A model generated the notes under the pieces. That model made no database searches and was not told the origin of the DNA. It saw only the letters and a program-made list of their open reading frames with translations. This document shows positions 28,697 through 38,950 of a stretch of 64,000 bases of DNA, one piece after another. Origin of the DNA: Nevskiaceae bacterium (GTDB lineage: Bacteria; Pseudomonadota; Gammaproteobacteria; Steroidobacterales; Steroidobacteraceae). The position numbers were made by a program, and so were the translations under genes. Numbering within the stretch: position 1 is the stretch's first letter; each line of letters starts with the position of its first letter. The stretch is from contig JACKOV010000003.1 in assembly GCA_024234075.1 (NCBI GenBank), forward strand, positions 648,219-712,218, given 5' to 3'.

Positions 28697-31600
28697 ATGG
28701 GCGTGAAGCATTGGGTGCGGGCCATGCTCGTGCTGGCGGCCTTGCCGTCATCCGCGTTTGCGTTGGGGCTTGGCGACATCCGCCTTAATTCGCCGCTGAA
28801 CGCACCGCTGGACGCCGAGATCGATCTGGTCAACGCCACGCCGGAGGAGCTCGCGAGCCTTCGCGTCCAGCTCGCGTCGCGCGAGACGTTTGCACGCTAT
28901 GGTCTTGAATGGCCTGGGTTTCTTAGCACCGTGACCCTGGCTCGTTCGAAGAACGATGCGGGCCGGGACGTACTGCGCGTCCGCTCGTCCGAATCGATCA
29001 CCGAGCCGTTCGTCACCTTGCTGATCGACGCCAACTGGGGTCGCGGACGCTTGGTGCGCGAGTACACCCTGCTGCTCGACCCACCGGTGTTCGCACCGGC
29101 GGCGCCGGCCGCGGCCCCGGCTCCGGTCGTCCAGGCTCCTGCGACCGGTGCCTCGCGCAGCGGTGCCGTGGCGCGTCCCGAACCCGTGGCTGCGGCGACG
29201 GGCGAGGAAGGCAGCTATGCCGTGCGCCGCGGCCAGACGCTGTCGGGCATCGCGCAAAGCCTGGCGGCAGGCCAGGGCGTGTCGACCGAACAAGTCATGG
29301 TCGGGCTCTTCCGGGCCAATCCGGGGGCGTTCGATGGTTCGATGAACCTGCTGCGCGCTGGGGCCGTGCTGCGCGTTCCCGATGCGGCTTCGCTGTCGGC
29401 GATCGATCGGGGCAGTGCCCTGGCCGAGGTGCGGCGGCAGCGTTCCGAGTGGCGCAGCCGCGTGGCCGCCACCGGCAGCGGTGCTGCGACCGATACCTCC
29501 GCCGACCGCCTGCGGCTGGTGCCGCCGTCCGAGACCGGCACGGGTGCGGGCGCCGATGCGGCTGCGGGCGAGACCCAGGCGATGCGCGAGCGTCTCTCGC
29601 AGCTCGAAAGAGAACTGACCGAGTCGCGCCGTCTGCTCGAAGTCCGCTCCGCCCAGATCGCCGAGTTGCAGCAGCGCCTGGCCACCGGTGCGGATGCCAG
29701 CCTGGCAGTGTCGCCTGGCGCCGAGGCGGAGACTCCTGCATCGGAGGTACTGCCGCCGGCGACGGTTGCAGCCGAGGGTTCGCTGGCCGAGGAACTCGCG
29801 ACGCCCGAATCCGGCGTCGCGGTGGAAGCCGCGGCCGATGCGGCAGATGAGCCTGTCGCCGCGCCCAGCGCCGAGCGGCCGCGGCGGGCGAGGCCGGCCG
29901 TCAGCGACGCCGCAGCAGCCGACGAGCCTTCACTGATCGGTTCGCTGCTCGATTCGTTGCGGCAGTTCTGGTGGTTGATCGTCGGTCTGCTGGCGCTGAC
30001 GGCCGGGTTCTTCGGTTACCGCCGCTGGCAGCAGCAGCGCGCCGCGGAAATCGAGGATACCTTCGGCGGTACGACCACAACTGCGGCGACGCCTGAAATG
30101 ACCATGCCGCCGCCGGCCGCGACACGCGACACGGCCCGGCTGCGCCGGCCTTCGCTCGCGGCCGACAACGACCGGAGCGGTTTCGTCGTCGAGGAGTCGG
30201 GCGAGTTCGAGGCGCCGCAGACACTGGCTCCGGCGGTGGCCCAGGCCGTGGCGGCAGATGACACGCTCAGCGGCGAGACCGGCATCAACCTCGACCAGGG
30301 CGATCCGCTCGCCGAAGCCGATTTCCACATGGCCTACGGCCTCTACGATCAGGCCGCCGATCTGGTGCGCCTGGCGTCGTCGCGGGAGCCCGAGCGTCGC
30401 GATCTGAAGCTGAAGCTCGCCGAGGTGTTCTTCGTTTGGGGCAATCGCGACGAGTTCCTGCAGACGGCCCGCGAGCTGCGCCAGACGCTCGCCGAGGGCG
30501 AGAGCGGCGAGTGGGACAAGATCGTGATCATGGGCAAGCAGATCGCGCCCGAAGATCCGTTGTTCTCGCAGGCGGTCGCCCGCGGCGCCGGCGGCGCTGG
30601 TCTCGACCTGCAGCTCGATGGCGGCGCCCAGCCGCTCGATTTCGACGTGTTCGGCGACGGCTCCGGCTCCACGCAGACGATCGAATCCGTGGCCGGTTCG
30701 GACCTCGATTTCGGGCCGGCACCGCGTGGCGATGTCGAGCCGACCGTCGAGCGCCCGGGCCCTGCGGGCAGCAGTGCAGCCGACGCGCCGACCGTGCTGG
30801 TCGACGTCGGTGGCGGCACGACCCGCGAGATGGCCCCGAATTTCGCCGCGGGCGCCGCAGACCGGGCGGCCGAGGCGCGACGGCATGGCGACGATCTCGA
30901 CTTGCCGCTGTCGGCGGACGACAGGCTCGATGCGGGCGATGCGCCGACGGTCGAGCAACCGGCTCTGCGAGGGGGCGGCGGCGAGCCGACGATTCGCGCC
31001 AAGCTCGATGCGGCCTTGAAGCAGAACGCGCCGGCCAGCGATCAGACCGCGGAGCTCGCGATCGACGATCTCGGCCTCGACCTGGGCGATCTCGAGCGGC
31101 TCGGCGACCTCGATTCCGCCGGTCCCGAATCGATCGCGCCCCACAACGACAGCGAGTCCATAGACGCCAATGCGCCGACCTTGCTGGCCAGCCTCGACGA
31201 TGAGGCCCAGCAACTGATCGAGCGGGCCGCGCAGCGTGGCGGCAATGGTCGTCGCGACATGGCGCCCGACCTCGGTGCCACGGCGGCGATGGAAGCGCTG
31301 CGGGTCGATCCCGCCGAGCTCGATGGCGGACATGATTCGGGCGCGACCTCGATGGTGGCCGCACTCGACACCACCCAGTTCGATTCGGACGACGTCGATC
31401 TCGACAAGCTGGATGGCACGGGCGCGGCGGCGGCCAACGGGCTTGGTGACGGGCTCGATCTCGACATCGGCCAGGCGACCTCGCCCGATATCGCGCCGCA
31501 GAGCGGCCGCGAAACGACGGTGTTGCCGCAGCTTGAGCCGGTCACCATCAGCGAGGTGGGCACCAAGCTCGATCTGGCGCGGGCCTACATGGACATGGGC

Positions 31601-31702
31601 GATCCGGACGGGGCGCGCAACATCCTGCGCGAAGTCCTCGCCGAGGGTTCGGTGTCGCAGAAGCAGGAAGCCAACCGCCTGCTCGAGTCGCTGCCCAGCT
31701 GA
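28697..31702 (+). CDS. fimV: FimV, polar peptidoglycan-binding pilus/polarity hub protein
   Basis: 1001 residues. A signal peptide (1-23, ending SSAFALG) is followed by the FimV N-terminal domain starting GDIRLNSPLNAPLDAEI, a LysM domain (about 172-232), a coiled coil (about 295-335) and one transmembrane helix (about 423-443). Then comes a long acidic, repeat-like cytoplasmic region with several DAPTVE/DAPTVL motifs, and the conserved C-terminal TPR-like FimV domain (about 950-1001). In relatives it places type IV pilus parts and polar signalling proteins at the pole. GGGGAGAG precedes the ATG. Confidence 0.94.
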   Translation: MGVKHWVRAMLVLAALPSSAFALGLGDIRLNSPLNAPLDAEIDLVNATPEELASLRVQLASRETFARYGLEWPGFLSTVTLARSKNDAGRDVLRVRSSESITEPFVTLLIDANWGRGRLVREYTLLLDPPVFAPAAPAAAPAPVVQAPATGASRSGAVARPEPVAAATGEEGSYAVRRGQTLSGIAQSLAAGQGVSTEQVMVGLFRANPGAFDGSMNLLRAGAVLRVPDAASLSAIDRGSALAEVRRQRSEWRSRVAATGSGAATDTSADRLRLVPPSETGTGAGADAAAGETQAMRERLSQLERELTESRRLLEVRSAQIAELQQRLATGADASLAVSPGAEAETPASEVLPPATVAAEGSLAEELATPESGVAVEAAADAADEPVAAPSAERPRRARPAVSDAAAADEPSLIGSLLDSLRQFWWLIVGLLALTAGFFGYRRWQQQRAAEIEDTFGGTTTTAATPEMTMPPPAATRDTARLRRPSLAADNDRSGFVVEESGEFEAPQTLAPAVAQAVAADDTLSGETGINLDQGDPLAEADFHMAYGLYDQAADLVRLASSREPERRDLKLKLAEVFFVWGNRDEFLQTARELRQTLAEGESGEWDKIVIMGKQIAPEDPLFSQAVARGAGGAGLDLQLDGGAQPLDFDVFGDGSGSTQTIESVAGSDLDFGPAPRGDVEPTVERPGPAGSSAADAPTVLVDVGGGTTREMAPNFAAGAADRAAEARRHGDDLDLPLSADDRLDAGDAPTVEQPALRGGGGEPTIRAKLDAALKQNAPASDQTAELAIDDLGLDLGDLERLGDLDSAGPESIAPHNDSESIDANAPTLLASLDDEAQQLIERAAQRGGNGRRDMAPDLGATAAMEALRVDPAELDGGHDSGATSMVAALDTTQFDSDDVDLDKLDGTGAAAANGLGDGLDLDIGQATSPDIAPQSGRETTVLPQLEPVTISEVGTKLDLARAYMDMGDPDGARNILREVLAEGSVSQKQEANRLLESLPS

Positions 31703-31747
31703 GATCGGCGACGGCGGTTGCGGCCGCCGTCCCCGATCGCTCGTCCG

Positions 31748-32542
31748 ATGCAGCAGCGGATCGCGCTCGGGGTCGAATATGACGGTGTGGGCTTTGCGGG
31801 CTGGCAGATCCAGCCCGGCTTGCGGACGGTCGAGGCCGAACTGACCCGCGCCGCCGGCATCGTCGCCGATCATCCCATCGCGCTGATCTGCGGGGGGCGC
31901 ACCGATGCGGGTGTGCACGCCGTTGGACAGGTGGTGCATTTCGACACCACGGCGCAGCGCGGGCTGCGAGCCTGGCTGCTGGGCATCAATGCCAACCTGC
32001 CGGCCGACATCAGCCTGCGCTGGGCCCAGCCGGTGCCGCCGTGGTTTCACGCGCGGTTTTCGGCCCTGTCGCGCGCTTATCGCTACCGGATCCTGAATCG
32101 CGACACACGCTGTGCGCTGCTGGCGGGCCGGGCGACCCTGGTACGCCGCCCGCTCGAGGTCGGCCCGATGCAGCAGGCGGCCGACGCACTGCTCGGTGAG
32201 CACGATTTCAGCGCGTTTCGCGCTGCCGAATGCCAGTCGCACTCGCCATGGCGCCGGATCGACCGCTTGCAGGTGAGCCGGGAAGGGAATGAGGTGCGGA
32301 TCGACGTGGTGGCGAACGCCTTCCTGCATCACATGGTGCGCAACATCGCCGGGCTGTTGATCGCAGTCGGCGGCGGCCGCGCATCGCCGCAGCTCGCTCG
32401 CGAGCTGCTGGCCGGGCGCGACCGGCGGCAGGCGCCACCGACCGCGGCGCCCGACGGGCTCTATCTGCGGAGCATCCGCTACCCGGCGGCTTTCGGTCTG
32501 GCGGTCCTGCCGGCGTGGAGCCGCGGGCCCGATCCGTTATGA
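31748..32542 (+). CDS. truA: tRNA pseudouridine(38-40) synthase
   Basis: Isomerises uridines 38-40 in the anticodon stem-loop of many tRNAs. The catalytic Asp is in GGRTDAGVHAVGQV near residue 52, with YDGVGFAGWQ at the start and HHMVRNIAG near 195. It has 264 residues. In Pseudomonas, trpF lies between truA and accD; here accD follows directly after 30 bases. Confidence 0.96.
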   Translation: MQQRIALGVEYDGVGFAGWQIQPGLRTVEAELTRAAGIVADHPIALICGGRTDAGVHAVGQVVHFDTTAQRGLRAWLLGINANLPADISLRWAQPVPPWFHARFSALSRAYRYRILNRDTRCALLAGRATLVRRPLEVGPMQQAADALLGEHDFSAFRAAECQSHSPWRRIDRLQVSREGNEVRIDVVANAFLHHMVRNIAGLLIAVGGGRASPQLARELLAGRDRRQAPPTAAPDGLYLRSIRYPAAFGLAVLPAWSRGPDPL

Positions 32543-32572
32543 TCGCGGCTGATTGACGGGAGGCCGCCAGGC

Positions 32573-33466
32573 ATGTCGTGGTTCGAAAAGATCATGCCCT
32601 CGCGCATCAAGACCGAGCGTCGCACGCGGTCGGTGCCGGAGGGTTTGTGGATCAAGTGCCCGGCTTGTGACTCGGTGCTCTACCGCGCCGAGCTGGAGCG
32701 CAATCTCAACGTCTGTCCCAAGTGCAGTCACCACATGCGGATCGGGGCGCGCGAGCGCCTGCGCCGTCTGCTCGATGCCGATACCGGCATCGAGATCGGC
32801 GCCAACGTGCAGCCGGAGGATCCGCTGCGTTTCAAGGATGGCAAACGCTACAAGGACCGGCTGGCCGCGGCGCAGAAAGGCACCGGCGAACGCGATGCGC
32901 TGGTGGTCATGGCCGGCCGCATCGACGATGTCGAGGTGGTCGCCTGTGCGTTCGAGTTCCAGTTCCTCGGCGGCTCGATGGGTTCGGTGGTCGGCGAGCG
33001 CTTCCGTCGGGCGGTCGAGCATGCGATCGAGCATCGTGCCGCGGTGGTCTGTTTTTCCTCGAGCGGCGGCGCGCGCATGCAGGAGGCGCTGCTGTCGCTG
33101 TTGCAGATGGCCAAGACCAGTGCCGCGCTGGCCCGCCTGGCGCAGGCCCATCTGCCGTTCATTTCCGTACTGACCGATCCGACCACCGGCGGTGTCTCGG
33201 CCAGCCTCGCGATGCTCGGCGACCTGAATCTCGCCGAGCCGCGGGCGCTGATCGGCTTCGCCGGTCCGCGCGTGATCCAGCAGACGGTGCGCGAAACGCT
33301 GCCGGAGGGGTTTCAGCGCAGCGAGTTCCTGCTCGAGCACGGCGCCGTCGACCAGATCGTCGACCGCCGCGACATGCGCGACCGTCTTTCGCAAGTGTTG
33401 CGGATGATGATGGGCCTGCCGCCGCATCCGCCTGCCGCGACGGCCAGCGCCGTGCCCGCGATCTGA
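32573..33466 (+). CDS. accD: Acetyl-CoA carboxylase carboxyltransferase subunit beta
   Basis: Beta subunit of the carboxyltransferase that makes malonyl-CoA for fatty acids. It has the N-terminal zinc ribbon (CPAC near residue 26, CPKC near 45) and the crotonase-fold body with [11 protein letters not shown] near 162 and [13 protein letters not shown] near 200. At 297 residues it is standard. folC follows 42 bases later. Confidence 0.97.
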   Translation: MSWFEKIMPSRIKTERRTRSVPEGLWIKCPACDSVLYRAELERNLNVCPKCSHHMRIGARERLRRLLDADTGIEIGANVQPEDPLRFKDGKRYKDRLAAAQKGTGERDALVVMAGRIDDVEVVACAFEFQFLGGSMGSVVGERFRRAVEHAIEHRAAVVCFSSSGGARMQEALLSLLQMAKTSAALARLAQAHLPFISVLTDPTTGGVSASLAMLGDLNLAEPRALIGFAGPRVIQQTVRETLPEGFQRSEFLLEHGAVDQIVDRRDMRDRLSQVLRMMMGLPPHPPAATASAVPAI

Positions 33467-33508
33467 ACGCGCCGGCTGCGGCGCGCCGTTCCGCTCTCTG
33501 CTCTGCCG

Positions 33509-34789
33509 ATGCGCTCGCTCGCCGACTGGCTCGATTTCCAGCAGCGCCAGCATGCGCTCAGCATCGATCTCGGGCTGGGGCGGGTCCGGGAAGTTGCCGG
33601 GCGCCTCGGTGTGCTGCCGCTGCCCTGTCCGGTGGTGCTGGTGGCGGGCACCAACGGCAAGGGCTCGACGGTCGCGCATCTGGCGACCCAGGCGCGTGCC
33701 GCCGGCCTGTCCACCGGCACGTTCACCTCGCCGCATCTGGTGCGCTACCAGGAGCGGATCGCGCTCGATGGCGGCAGCGTCGACGACGTCGAGCTGATCG
33801 ACGCATTCGAGCGCATCGAGGCGGCGCGCGGCGGGATCCCGTTGACCTTCTTCGAGTACAACACGCTGGCCGCCTGCCTGATCTTCGCGCAGCGTGCTCC
33901 GGCGCTGGCGGTGGTGGAAGTCGGTCTCGGCGGGCGTCTCGACGCGACCAACATGCTCGATGCCGACGTCGCCGTGATCACCTCGATCGGGTTCGATCAC
34001 GTCGATTGGCTCGGCACGACGCTCGAGCAGATCGGTGCCGAGAAAGCCGGCATTCTGCGTGCCGGCGGCGCTGCGGTACTCGGTTCCGCCGACATGCCGC
34101 GCAGCGTGGCCGAGGCGATTGCCGCGATCCGGGTCGATGCCCGCTGGCCGGGACGCGATTTCCAGTTCGAGCAGACGCCGGCCACCGGGCCGGGGAGCTG
34201 GCGATTCCGCGGTCGTCGCTGGCGGTTCGACGCCTTGCCGCATCCGGCGCTGCCCGGCGTGATCCAGTACGACAACGCGGCAGCGGCGCTGGCGGCACTC
34301 GAGGCACTGGACGAAAGGCGACCTGGCTTGCTCGGTGGGTTGAACGAAGCGACCGTCGCGGCAGGCCTCGAACGAGTGCAGCTCGCCGGCCGCTTCCAGA
34401 TACGGCCGGGGCGTCCCGAATGGATTTTCGACGTGGCGCACAACGACCCGGCGGCGGCCTTGCTGGCCGCGAACCTGCAGGCACGACCGATCGCCGGCCG
34501 GACGATCGCGGTCGTCGGCGTGCTGGCCGACAAGGATGTCGAGGCGATCGGCCGCCGGCTGGCGCCGTATGTCGACGAGTGGGTGCTGTGCGCGCTCGAC
34601 GGTCCCCGCGGCCTCCCGGCTGCGGCGTTGCAGGCGCGTCTGTTGCCGCTCGAGGCGCTGGCGACTCTCGCAGCGGACGTGGTCGCAGGCTGCCGGATCG
34701 CGCAGGCCCGCGCGACCGATGCCGATCGCATCGTCGTGTTCGGCTCTTTCCACACGGTCGGCCCGGCGCTCGAGTGGCATGGGCTATAA
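33509..34789 (+). CDS. folC: Dihydrofolate synthase / folylpolyglutamate synthase
   Basis: Mur-ligase-type enzyme that adds glutamate to dihydropteroate and then to folates. The ATP loop is GTNGKGST near residue 47, followed by FTSPHLVRYQERI near 71 and DVAHNDPAA near 309. It has 426 residues. Its stop codon overlaps a TATAAT that could serve dedD. Confidence 0.95.
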   Translation: MRSLADWLDFQQRQHALSIDLGLGRVREVAGRLGVLPLPCPVVLVAGTNGKGSTVAHLATQARAAGLSTGTFTSPHLVRYQERIALDGGSVDDVELIDAFERIEAARGGIPLTFFEYNTLAACLIFAQRAPALAVVEVGLGGRLDATNMLDADVAVITSIGFDHVDWLGTTLEQIGAEKAGILRAGGAAVLGSADMPRSVAEAIAAIRVDARWPGRDFQFEQTPATGPGSWRFRGRRWRFDALPHPALPGVIQYDNAAAALAALEALDERRPGLLGGLNEATVAAGLERVQLAGRFQIRPGRPEWIFDVAHNDPAAALLAANLQARPIAGRTIAVVGVLADKDVEAIGRRLAPYVDEWVLCALDGPRGLPAAALQARLLPLEALATLAADVVAGCRIAQARATDADRIVVFGSFHTVGPALEWHGL

Positions 34790-34790
34790 T
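34785..34790 (+). promoter_or_regulatory. Predicted -10 element upstream of dedD
   Basis: A perfect TATAAT overlapping the folC stop codon, 84 bases before the dedD ATG. No good -35 was found, so it may be an internal promoter for dedD-cvpA-purF or chance. Confidence 0.35.
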
Positions 34791-34873
34791 TTCCCGACTT
34801 CGCGCGCCATCGTTCGACGTTTCGCGCGAATCCCCGATCGGCCCATTCCCGCAGGCAGAGCTTGCAGATCGAC

Positions 34874-35539
34874 ATGGACGCCCAGCTCAAGTATCGCCTC
34901 ACCGGCGCCGTGATCCTGGTGCTGCTTGCCGTGCTGTTCGTGCCCGAACTGCTGACGGGGCCGAAGCACGCGACGCCCGATGCCGGGCCGGTGTCGGCGA
35001 CGACGGTCCATGACGGCCCGCCCTTGCGTTCCTACGACATCGATCTCAGCGATGCCCGTAGCGTGGTGCCGATGGCCGATGCGGGCATGGCCAGTCCGCC
35101 GCCGGCCATGAGTCCCGACAGGAGCGAGCCGCCCGCGCCGCCGGTGGAGGCGCCGGCTGCAGCAGCGCGTGCAGTTGCACCGCCGGCCGGCCCGCCACGG
35201 CCAGCGACGACGGGCCGATCGGACGGTTCCGAGGCGGCCTCGAAGCCTGCTGCCTCGGCCACCGCGACCCCGCGTGCGACGGTGCCCGCAGCAGCGGCGG
35301 TGCCGACCCGCGGGTTTGCCGTCCAGGTCGGCAGTTTTGCCTCCCGGGCTTCGGCCGACCGGCTGGCTGCGGATCTGCGCCGTCGGCAGTTCCAGGCCTT
35401 CGTGGAGCCTGTGCGCAGCGGTGGTCGGCAGCTGTATCGCGTGCGGGTCGGACCGGTCGAAGATCGCGAGGCTGCGCAGGCGCTGGTCGTGCGCCTCAAG
35501 GCAGCGGGGCAAGCGGGCAGTGTGGTCCCGTTGTCATAG
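34874..35539 (+). CDS. dedD: DedD-like SPOR-domain cell division protein
   Basis: Bitopic inner-membrane protein of 221 residues: a short cytoplasmic start, a transmembrane helix at about 9-29 (AVILVLLAVLFVP), a long Ala/Pro-rich periplasmic linker (about 60-145), and a C-terminal SPOR domain (about 148-221, starting GFAVQVGSFAS). SPOR domains bind denuded septal peptidoglycan. The folC-dedD-cvpA-purF order matches E. coli. The ATG at 34874 places four polar residues ahead of the helix. Confidence 0.9.
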   Translation: MDAQLKYRLTGAVILVLLAVLFVPELLTGPKHATPDAGPVSATTVHDGPPLRSYDIDLSDARSVVPMADAGMASPPPAMSPDRSEPPAPPVEAPAAAARAVAPPAGPPRPATTGRSDGSEAASKPAASATATPRATVPAAAAVPTRGFAVQVGSFASRASADRLAADLRRRQFQAFVEPVRSGGRQLYRVRVGPVEDREAAQALVVRLKAAGQAGSVVPLS

Positions 35540-35620
35540 TCCGGTGCGGCGGCGCGGAATGCGGCCGCATCCAGTAGAATGTATGCGCGCCAATCGTGCG
35601 CCGGAGTTCGATCCGACATC

Positions 35621-36142
35621 ATGACGCCCGTGGATTACGTCATCCTCGCCATCGCGGTGGCGTCGGCCTTGCTCGGAGTGATTCGTGGTTTCCTGCGCGA
35701 GGCGATCTCGGCGGCCACCTGGATCGTCGCCCTCTGGGCCGCCTGGCAGCACAGCGACTTCGTGCGACCCTGGCTCGGCGGGGCACTTGCCGCCGAGCCT
35801 TATGGCACCTGGGGGGCGCGCGCGCTGGTCGTCTTCGCGGTCCTGATCCTCGGCACCCTGGTCGGCATGCTCGCCGGTCAGTTCGTGCGCGTCTCGCTGT
35901 TCAGCGGCCTCGATCGTTTCCTCGGTTTCCTGTTCGGCCTGCTGCGCGGGGTCGTCGTGATCGGCCTCGCGGTGATCGTCGCGACGACGCTGCGGCTCGA
36001 CGGCGAGCCGTGGTGGAAGCAGTCGAAGCTGATGCCGTACGCCGAAGGCATCGGCGACGTGGTGCGCGTCGTCGTCGGCGACGCGGCTCGCACTGTCGTC
36101 GGGAAGATCGCGGTGCCCGGTGCCGATGGCACGGGCGTGTAA
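35621..36142 (+). CDS. cvpA: CvpA family membrane protein
   Basis: Inner-membrane protein of 173 residues with four predicted helices (about 5-25, 30-45, 66-88, 105-127) and the family start VDYVILAIAVASALLG. In E. coli it is needed for colicin V production and envelope stress tolerance; its molecular role is unclear. It is 15 bases upstream of purF and normally co-transcribed with it. Confidence 0.92.
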   Translation: MTPVDYVILAIAVASALLGVIRGFLREAISAATWIVALWAAWQHSDFVRPWLGGALAAEPYGTWGARALVVFAVLILGTLVGMLAGQFVRVSLFSGLDRFLGFLFGLLRGVVVIGLAVIVATTLRLDGEPWWKQSKLMPYAEGIGDVVRVVVGDAARTVVGKIAVPGADGTGV

Positions 36143-36157
36143 CCAGAGAGGCCAGTC

Positions 36158-37666
36158 ATGTGCGGTATCGTCGGTATCGTCGGCACGTCCGCAGTCAATC
36201 AGCGCCTCTATGACGCGCTGATCGTATTGCAGCATCGCGGCCAGGACGCCGCCGGCATCATGACGGCCAGCGAAGGCCTGTTGTCGATGCACAAGGGCTC
36301 GGGGCTGGTGCGCGACGTCTTCGGCCAGCAGGACATGCTGGAGCTCAAGGGCAACGTCGGCATCGGCCACGTGCGCTATCCGACCGCGGGTACGGAAGGT
36401 GTTTCCGAGGCCCAGCCGTTCTACGTCAATGCGCCTTACGGCATCTGCCTTGGCCACAACGGCAACCTGACCAATGCCACCGAGCTGGCCGAGGTGCTGA
36501 CGCGAGAGGAGCGCCGCCATCTGAACACCCGCTCCGATTCCGAGGTGCTGCTGAATGTCCTGGCCTCGGAGCTGCAGCGCGTCGGCACGCCGCGCGTCAC
36601 GCCGGCCGACATCTTCGCGGCCGTGACTGCGCTCTACCGCCGTTGTCGTGGCGGCTACGCGGTGGTGGCGATGGTGATCGGCCACGGCATCCTCGGTTTC
36701 CGCGACCCCAACGGCATCCGTCCGCTGATGCTCGGCCGGCGCGAAACCGCGAAGGGGCCGGAGTACATGCTGGCGTCCGAGTCGGTTGCGCTGGACATGC
36801 TCGGTTTCAAGCCGCTGCGCGACATCGCCCCGGGCGAGGCCGTGTTCATCGACGAGGCCGGCCGGCTGCATGCGCAGCAGTGCGTCGCCACGATCCGTCA
36901 CGCGCCCTGCATCTTCGAGTTCGTCTATTTCGCCAGGCCCGACACCATCATCGACAACATCTCGGTGCAGCGGGCGCGGATGCGCATGGGCGACACGCTC
37001 GCCGAAAAGATCCGCCGCGAGCGAGCGGACCACGACATCGACGTGGTGATCCCGATCCCCGACACCAGCCGCACCGCCGCGCTGCAGGTCGCGCAGCACC
37101 TCGGGATCAAATACCGCGAAGGGTTCATCAAGAACCGCTACATCGGCCGGACCTTCATCATGCCGGGGCAGGAGCAGCGGCAGAAGTCGGTCCGCTCCAA
37201 GCTGAACGCCATCGACCTCGAGTTTCGCAACAAGGTCGTGCTGCTGGTCGACGACTCGATCGTGCGCGGTACGACATCGGCACAGATCATCGATCTGGCC
37301 CGAGAGGCCGGGGCGCGCAAGGTCTATTTCGCTTCGGCTGCGCCACCGGTGCGTTTTCCGAACGTCTACGGCATCGACATGCCGGCACCCGACGAACTGG
37401 TCGCGGCGGGCCGCACCGAGGAACAGGTGCGCGAGCTGATCGGCGCCGACTGGCTGATCTACCAGGATCTCGACGATCTCGTGCAGGCCTGCCAGCACGA
37501 CGATGCGCGGATCCGCGAGTTCGACACTTCGTGCTTCTCGGGCTGCTATGTCACCGGGGATGTCACGACGGAGTATCTCGAGCGCCTGCGGCTCGAACGC
37601 TCCGACGCAGCCCGGGCCCGGCGGCGCGACGCGCACGGCTCGCTGCGGGTCGTCGGCGGCGGCTGA
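36158..37666 (+). CDS. purF: Amidophosphoribosyltransferase
   Basis: First committed step of purine synthesis: transfers ammonia from glutamine to PRPP. The N-terminal Cys2 (MCGIVGIVG) is the glutaminase nucleophile. The PRPP-binding loop is [14 protein letters not shown] near residue 363. At 502 residues it has full length. AGAGAGG-like sequence precedes the ATG. Confidence 0.96.
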   Translation: MCGIVGIVGTSAVNQRLYDALIVLQHRGQDAAGIMTASEGLLSMHKGSGLVRDVFGQQDMLELKGNVGIGHVRYPTAGTEGVSEAQPFYVNAPYGICLGHNGNLTNATELAEVLTREERRHLNTRSDSEVLLNVLASELQRVGTPRVTPADIFAAVTALYRRCRGGYAVVAMVIGHGILGFRDPNGIRPLMLGRRETAKGPEYMLASESVALDMLGFKPLRDIAPGEAVFIDEAGRLHAQQCVATIRHAPCIFEFVYFARPDTIIDNISVQRARMRMGDTLAEKIRRERADHDIDVVIPIPDTSRTAALQVAQHLGIKYREGFIKNRYIGRTFIMPGQEQRQKSVRSKLNAIDLEFRNKVVLLVDDSIVRGTTSAQIIDLAREAGARKVYFASAAPPVRFPNVYGIDMPAPDELVAAGRTEEQVRELIGADWLIYQDLDDLVQACQHDDARIREFDTSCFSGCYVTGDVTTEYLERLRLERSDAARARRRDAHGSLRVVGGG

Positions 37667-37693
37667 TCCGGCGCGCAGCGGGGCGGTGTCGCG

Positions 37694-38950
37694 GTGCGGG
37701 TCCTGCTGATCGATCACGATCCGCGCTTTCGCGCGCTGCTCCGCCACCATCTGACCTGTACCTGGGCCGAAGCACAGGTGGACTCCTACGATCCGGTCGT
37801 GCGCGGTCCGCTGCCGGCGGGTTTTCTGGCCCAGGCTTACGACCTGGTCGTGCTCGGTCCCTCCTGGCCCGGCGGCGATGCCTTTGCGTGGCTGGCCGAC
37901 TGCGCCACGCGTGACGGGTTCGCGCCGGTGATTGTCGTCGCCGCCGACGACTCACCAGAGCTCGCCGCGGCAGCGCAGCGGGCCGGCGCCTGCGCCGTGA
38001 TCTCGGCGCAAAAGATCGATCACGGCAAGTTGACCGCGGTGGCCCAGGCCGCGGCGGAGCGTCAGGCCGCGGCGCGTGTCGCTTGGCGTAGCACCCAGGC
38101 GGCGCGCGAGCAACAGACCTTTGCCGGCGCCTATCTGCCGGGCTATCGGCGGATCCGCCGGATCGCCGGCGGTTCCGTTTCGGAGCTGTTCCTGGCCGAG
38201 CATCTGCAGGGCGGCAACCTGGTGGTGCTCAAGGTCACCCGCGACCTGCGGCGCGCCGATGGCGTTGACCAGTCCTTCGGTCGTTTCCTGCAGGAATATG
38301 AGCTGATTCGCGGCATCCGCCATCCGCATGTCGTGCGCCTCTACGATCTCGGGATCACCGACGACTTCGCCTATCTGGTGATGGAATATTTCTCGCGTGG
38401 CGACCTGCGGGCGCAGATGAGCGGGCCGCTGGCGCCGACGCGCTCGCTCGGCTACGCGCTGGAGATCGCCACCGCACTCGATGCGATCCACCATGCCGGC
38501 ATCCTGCATCGCGACCTCAAGCCCGGCAACGTCATGGTGCGCGACGACGGTTCGCTGGCGCTGATCGACTTCGGGCTGGCCAAACATCGGGCACTCGAGC
38601 TCGAGATCACCGACAAGGGCCTGATCTTCGGCACGCCGCACTACATGAGTCCGGAGCAGGGCCACGGCCAGTCGACCGATGCGCGCAGCGACCTGTATTC
38701 ACTCGGGGTGGTGTTGTACGAGCTGTTGACCGGCGCCAAGCCTTTCGATGCCGACAACCCGATGGCGATCATCTACCAGCACGCCAAGGCGCCCGTGCCC
38801 CGGTTGCCGCCGGCGCAGCAGTGGCTGCAGCCGCTGCTCGAGCGCCTGCTCGCCAAGCAGCGCGAAAATCGCTACGAGTCCGCGGCCATGGCGATCGAGG
38901 CGATCGAGCGTTATCTCGAAGACGCGCGGCGGGCGGAGCTGGCCGCATGA
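37694..38950 (+). CDS. Pseudo-receiver domain fused to a Ser/Thr protein kinase
   Basis: Residues 1-115 follow the response-regulator fold (LLIDHDPRFRALL at 4-16), but the phosphoacceptor Asp is replaced by Gly55 in YDLVVLGPSWPGGDA and one Asp of the acid pair by His8, so normal phosphotransfer is not expected. A linker (about 115-148) leads to a Hanks kinase: a glycine loop with one Gly replaced (AGGSVSE), VVLK lysine, HRDLKPGN near 272, DFG near 292 and SPEQ. No transmembrane segment is visible. It starts with GTG and overlaps miaE by ATGA, so the two are coupled. Signal and substrates are unknown. Confidence 0.88.
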   Translation: MRVLLIDHDPRFRALLRHHLTCTWAEAQVDSYDPVVRGPLPAGFLAQAYDLVVLGPSWPGGDAFAWLADCATRDGFAPVIVVAADDSPELAAAAQRAGACAVISAQKIDHGKLTAVAQAAAERQAAARVAWRSTQAAREQQTFAGAYLPGYRRIRRIAGGSVSELFLAEHLQGGNLVVLKVTRDLRRADGVDQSFGRFLQEYELIRGIRHPHVVRLYDLGITDDFAYLVMEYFSRGDLRAQMSGPLAPTRSLGYALEIATALDAIHHAGILHRDLKPGNVMVRDDGSLALIDFGLAKHRALELEITDKGLIFGTPHYMSPEQGHGQSTDARSDLYSLGVVLYELLTGAKPFDADNPMAIIYQHAKAPVPRLPPAQQWLQPLLERLLAKQRENRYESAAMAIEAIERYLEDARRAELAA